Shown here piece after piece: positions 62,331-64,000 of a stretch of DNA of 64,000 bases. The stretch comes from CP2-2F sp034432555 (GTDB taxonomy: Bacteria > Chloroflexota > Anaerolineae > Aggregatilineales > UBA2796): assembly GCA_034432555.1 (NCBI GenBank), contig DAOUBW010000019.1, forward strand, positions 103,211 through 167,210. The letters are read 5' to 3'. A program made the translations under genes and the position numbers. The notes under the pieces were generated by a model. It did not search any database and was not told the origin of the DNA. It was given only the letters and a program-made list of their open reading frames with translations. Within the stretch, counting starts at the first letter, position 1. Each line of letters opens with the position of its first letter.

Positions 62331-62996
62331 TTACTCGATCAATGCTTTGATCATATTTTCCATCAAGGCGATTTCGGCAGTCTGATCCTTGATGATTGCC
62401 TCTGCCATAGCGCGTAATTCGGCGTGGTCTGCCCATTTCAAAATGCGCGCAGACATGTGCAGTGCGTCGTCATGGTGATCGATCATCGCCTCTAGCCATG
62501 CCATGTCATAGGCTGTGCCTTCAAGGCGGCTCAAGCCTGCCATCATGCCCATCATCATCGGCGGGTCGGCAGGCATCGCCTTCGCATCAGCGCCGCCGTG
62601 TCCGCCATGCCCACTGTGTCCGCCTGATGCACCATCCGCCTTGTAGGTGCCGCCGTGTCCCGCCATGCCTTCCATGCCCATCATGTGCGCCATAGGCATT
62701 GGCACATAGGTGATGCCGTACCAGTCGCTCAGCCAGCGCTGCATCTGCTCAATCTCGGCAGTTTGGGCGGCGATAATGGTCTGGCAGAGCGTTTTGAGGG
62801 CATCATCGGTGGCTTCGGCAAGGCAATCCTCGCTCATGTCCAGCGCCATTTGGTGATGATCAATCATCCCTTGCAAAAAGCGCACTTCGGCACGTCCGCT
62901 GCGCCCTTCCGTAGGCGAATCCGCCTGAGCAATCGCCAAAACACCTAGACTCAAGATGCCGACAAGGGCAATGCTAAGAGCGTGCCTGATTTTCAT
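62331..62996 (-). CDS. secreted DUF305 protein, His/Met-rich
   Basis: A 221-residue protein with a signal peptide (residues about 1-26, ending AQADS) and two DUF305/ferritin-like helical-pair motifs: MIDHHQMALDMSEDCL (about 47-62) and MIDHHDDALHMSARIL (about 171-186). A Gly/His/Met-rich linker between them (HSGHGGHGG, MMMGMM) suggests metal, possibly copper, binding. DUF305 proteins occur near copper-resistance genes in other bacteria, but none are seen here. GGAG lies before ATG 62996. Function is unproven. Confidence 0.8.
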   Translation of the reverse strand: MKIRHALSIALVGILSLGVLAIAQADSPTEGRSGRAEVRFLQGMIDHHQMALDMSEDCLAEATDDALKTLCQTIIAAQTAEIEQMQRWLSDWYGITYVPMPMAHMMGMEGMAGHGGTYKADGASGGHSGHGGHGGADAKAMPADPPMMMGMMAGLSRLEGTAYDMAWLEAMIDHHDDALHMSARILKWADHAELRAMAEAIIKDQTAEIALMENMIKALIE

Positions 62997-63168
62997 AGTG
63001 CTTCTCCATTCAATCGGTCTATTCCCCTCCCGTAAGGGGTGGGTATAAAAAGTGTAGCGAGAACAATTAAATTTGCCAAGTGGGTGTGGTGAGAATCGCG
63101 GGTATGCACTACCAAGACTGGGAATCTAGAATCGATCCCTACCATGCCTCTAGACAGTGAGTGCTTGC

Positions 63169-63198
63169 TTGCCGAGTTCGCCCCCATGCGCGTATAAT
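63169..63198 (+). promoter_or_regulatory. promoter for bioY
   Basis: TTGCCG (63169-63174) and a perfect TATAAT (63193-63198), 18 bases apart, about 50 bases before ATG 63248. No operator such as a BirA box was recognised. Confidence 0.65.
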
Positions 63199-63247
63199 GC
63201 GTAGCGTTCCTAAAATCCTAATCCTAAACAGATGGAAAAGCGACGCT

Positions 63248-63802
63248 ATGCAAACTTATTTTCAGGCGCGCACCCTTACGCGCACCTTGCCTGTTATTCT
63301 GCGTGTGAGTGCTGCCGTTGGGCTGCTCAGCCTCTCGGCAAAGCTCACGGTTATCCTGCCCAATACGCCCGTGCCGCTCACCTTTCAGGTCTTGGGCGTT
63401 TTGCTGATCGGTCTGACGCTAGGCGTGCGTGAAGGCGCAGCCAGCGTGTTGGGCTATTTGGCGGCGATTGCGCTGGGCGTGCCGCTGGATGCTAACGGAG
63501 TCGGTGCGGCGGCATTCCTGCGCCCAACGGCGGGCTATCTGATCGCGTTTCTGCCTGCGGTGATGATTGCAGGTCTGGGGCGTGGCGGCAGTCTGCGGCG
63601 TGCCTTTGCGTTGAATTGTGCGGCTGTCGGCGTGATCTACTTTGGCGGCTGGCTGGTGATGCTCAGTTTTGTGGGCGATGCGCGGCGTGCCTTTGCGCTA
63701 GGCGTTGTGCCGTTCATTGCGGCGGATTTTGGAAAAGCGCTGCTGGCAGCCGCTTTGGCGCGGCTGGTGCGGGAAAGTCGGCTGCGCTGGCGGTTGTGGT
63801 AG
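63248..63802 (+). CDS. bioY: biotin transporter BioY (substrate-binding S component)
   Basis: A 184-residue membrane protein with six hydrophobic segments and the BioY-type sequence (PLTFQVLGVLLIGLTLGVREG, FLRPTAGYLIAF). BioY binds biotin and works alone or with an ECF energy-coupling module, not seen here. ATG 63248 is used; a longer upstream frame would run through the promoter and has no ribosome site. Confidence 0.9.
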   Translation: MQTYFQARTLTRTLPVILRVSAAVGLLSLSAKLTVILPNTPVPLTFQVLGVLLIGLTLGVREGAASVLGYLAAIALGVPLDANGVGAAAFLRPTAGYLIAFLPAVMIAGLGRGGSLRRAFALNCAAVGVIYFGGWLVMLSFVGDARRAFALGVVPFIAADFGKALLAAALARLVRESRLRWRLW

Positions 63803-63824
63803 AGGAATAACGCTGTGGGCTATT

Positions 63825-63866
63825 CCGCATTCAGTTGACGCGATTGATCGAATGCGGATGCTTTTT
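63825..63866 (+). terminator. intrinsic terminator of bioY
   Basis: An 8-bp stem (CCGCATTC / GAATGCGG) at 63825-63832 and 63850-63857, with a 17-base loop, is followed by ATGC and five T residues, 23 bases after the bioY stop. Confidence 0.7.
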
Positions 63867-63919
63867 AACCACACCACGACGGTGAAACAACGAAAAGTAC
63901 ATTTAGGAAAAACTCGCCC

Positions 63920-63947
63920 TTGACGGGCAGGTGGGGTGTGGTAAACT
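63920..63947 (+). promoter_or_regulatory. promoter of the next gene, beyond the window
   Basis: TTGACG (63920-63925) and TAAACT (63942-63947), 16 bases apart, about 50 bases before the window end. Confidence 0.55.
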
Positions 63948-64000
63948 GTAGCTATCAAGCGCGGATGAGTAAAACAGAAGCGCTGAAAGGGGAACTTCGG

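Larger units (their letters stand above)
63803..64000. other. window-end intergenic region
   Basis: The last 198 bases hold the bioY terminator and a promoter for a gene beyond the window, with no coding start seen. Confidence 0.6.

Noticed and set aside
63945..64000. Possible T-box or other riboswitch at the window end
   Set aside because: GGATGAG and AGGGGAA fragments resemble a T-box loosely, but only about 50 bases are visible and no specifier or antiterminator can be checked.
1..64000. tRNA, rRNA, insertion sequence or prophage genes
   Set aside because: Nothing resembling tRNA arms, rRNA stretches, transposase or phage proteins was found, so no mobile element is claimed apart from the suspected break at ydeI.

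Overview
Origin. The window reads like a chromosomal segment of a moderately GC-rich bacterium, most likely a member of the Chloroflexota (Anaerolineae-like). This is inferred from gene content. It has a Tad pilus motor operon without a secretin gene, membrane-tethered Hanks-type kinases, a mycobacterial-type acyl-ACP desaturase, a DUF4178/spermidine-synthase-like membrane cluster, many TPR and zinc-ribbon proteins, and an AAA-associated NitT/TauT-type ABC transporter. No rRNA, tRNA, insertion sequence or prophage was recognised. Coding density is very high, with many 4-bp ATGA/GTGA start-stop overlaps.

Layout. 1-7081 (+): the 3' part of an ATPase gene, an SDR, an alkaline-phosphatase-superfamily enzyme, a YtxH-like protein, then kinase - zinc phospholipase C-like - galE - methyltransferase. 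7133-16670: a PAS histidine kinase (-), priA (+), hsp20 (-), a zinc-ribbon/TPR protein (-), an ATP-grasp enzyme and moaA (-), and an acyl-ACP desaturase (-). 16758-20385 (-): a compact set of two DUF4178-like zinc-ribbon proteins, a small one-TM protein and a membrane-anchored spermidine-synthase-like enzyme. 20628-28581 (+): a Tad secretion/pilus motor locus led by its own response regulator and an unusual DegS-like kinase (cpaB, tadZ, cpaF/tadA, tadB, tadC), followed by comF.

28590-40324: an SPFH protein and a small unknown protein, then a truncated ydeI-like gene. Beyond ydeI lies a gene-free stretch carrying one solitary CRISPR-repeat-like unit behind a leader-like sequence. An M20 hydrolase, a gamma-glutamylcyclotransferase-like protein, a class-I-GATase-like protein, a BtuF-like protein, ligA (-), a GT-C-like membrane protein and a GT4 glycosyltransferase follow. 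40347-51946 (+): a peptide-type ABC transporter without a binding protein, a cytochrome P450, a 1578-residue P-loop/TPR protein and a Wzm/Wzt-type export ABC pair. 51909-58759: an epimerase, a second kinase, a YjmF-like SDR, a GT39-like transferase and an O-antigen-ligase/TPR protein, all suggesting cell-surface glycan work. 58897-64000: a NitT/TauT-like ABC transporter with two fused permeases, a DUF305 protein, bioY and a promoter leading out of the window.

How the parts work together. The strongest functional units are the Tad motor with a dedicated two-component pair, the DUF4178/aminopropyltransferase-like membrane cluster, and the surface-glycan genes around 37-58 kb. The most unusual DNA signal is the orphan CRISPR-like repeat at 31479-31515, next to a gene that loses its 3' half. 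Assignments rest on motifs read by eye; no database search was possible.
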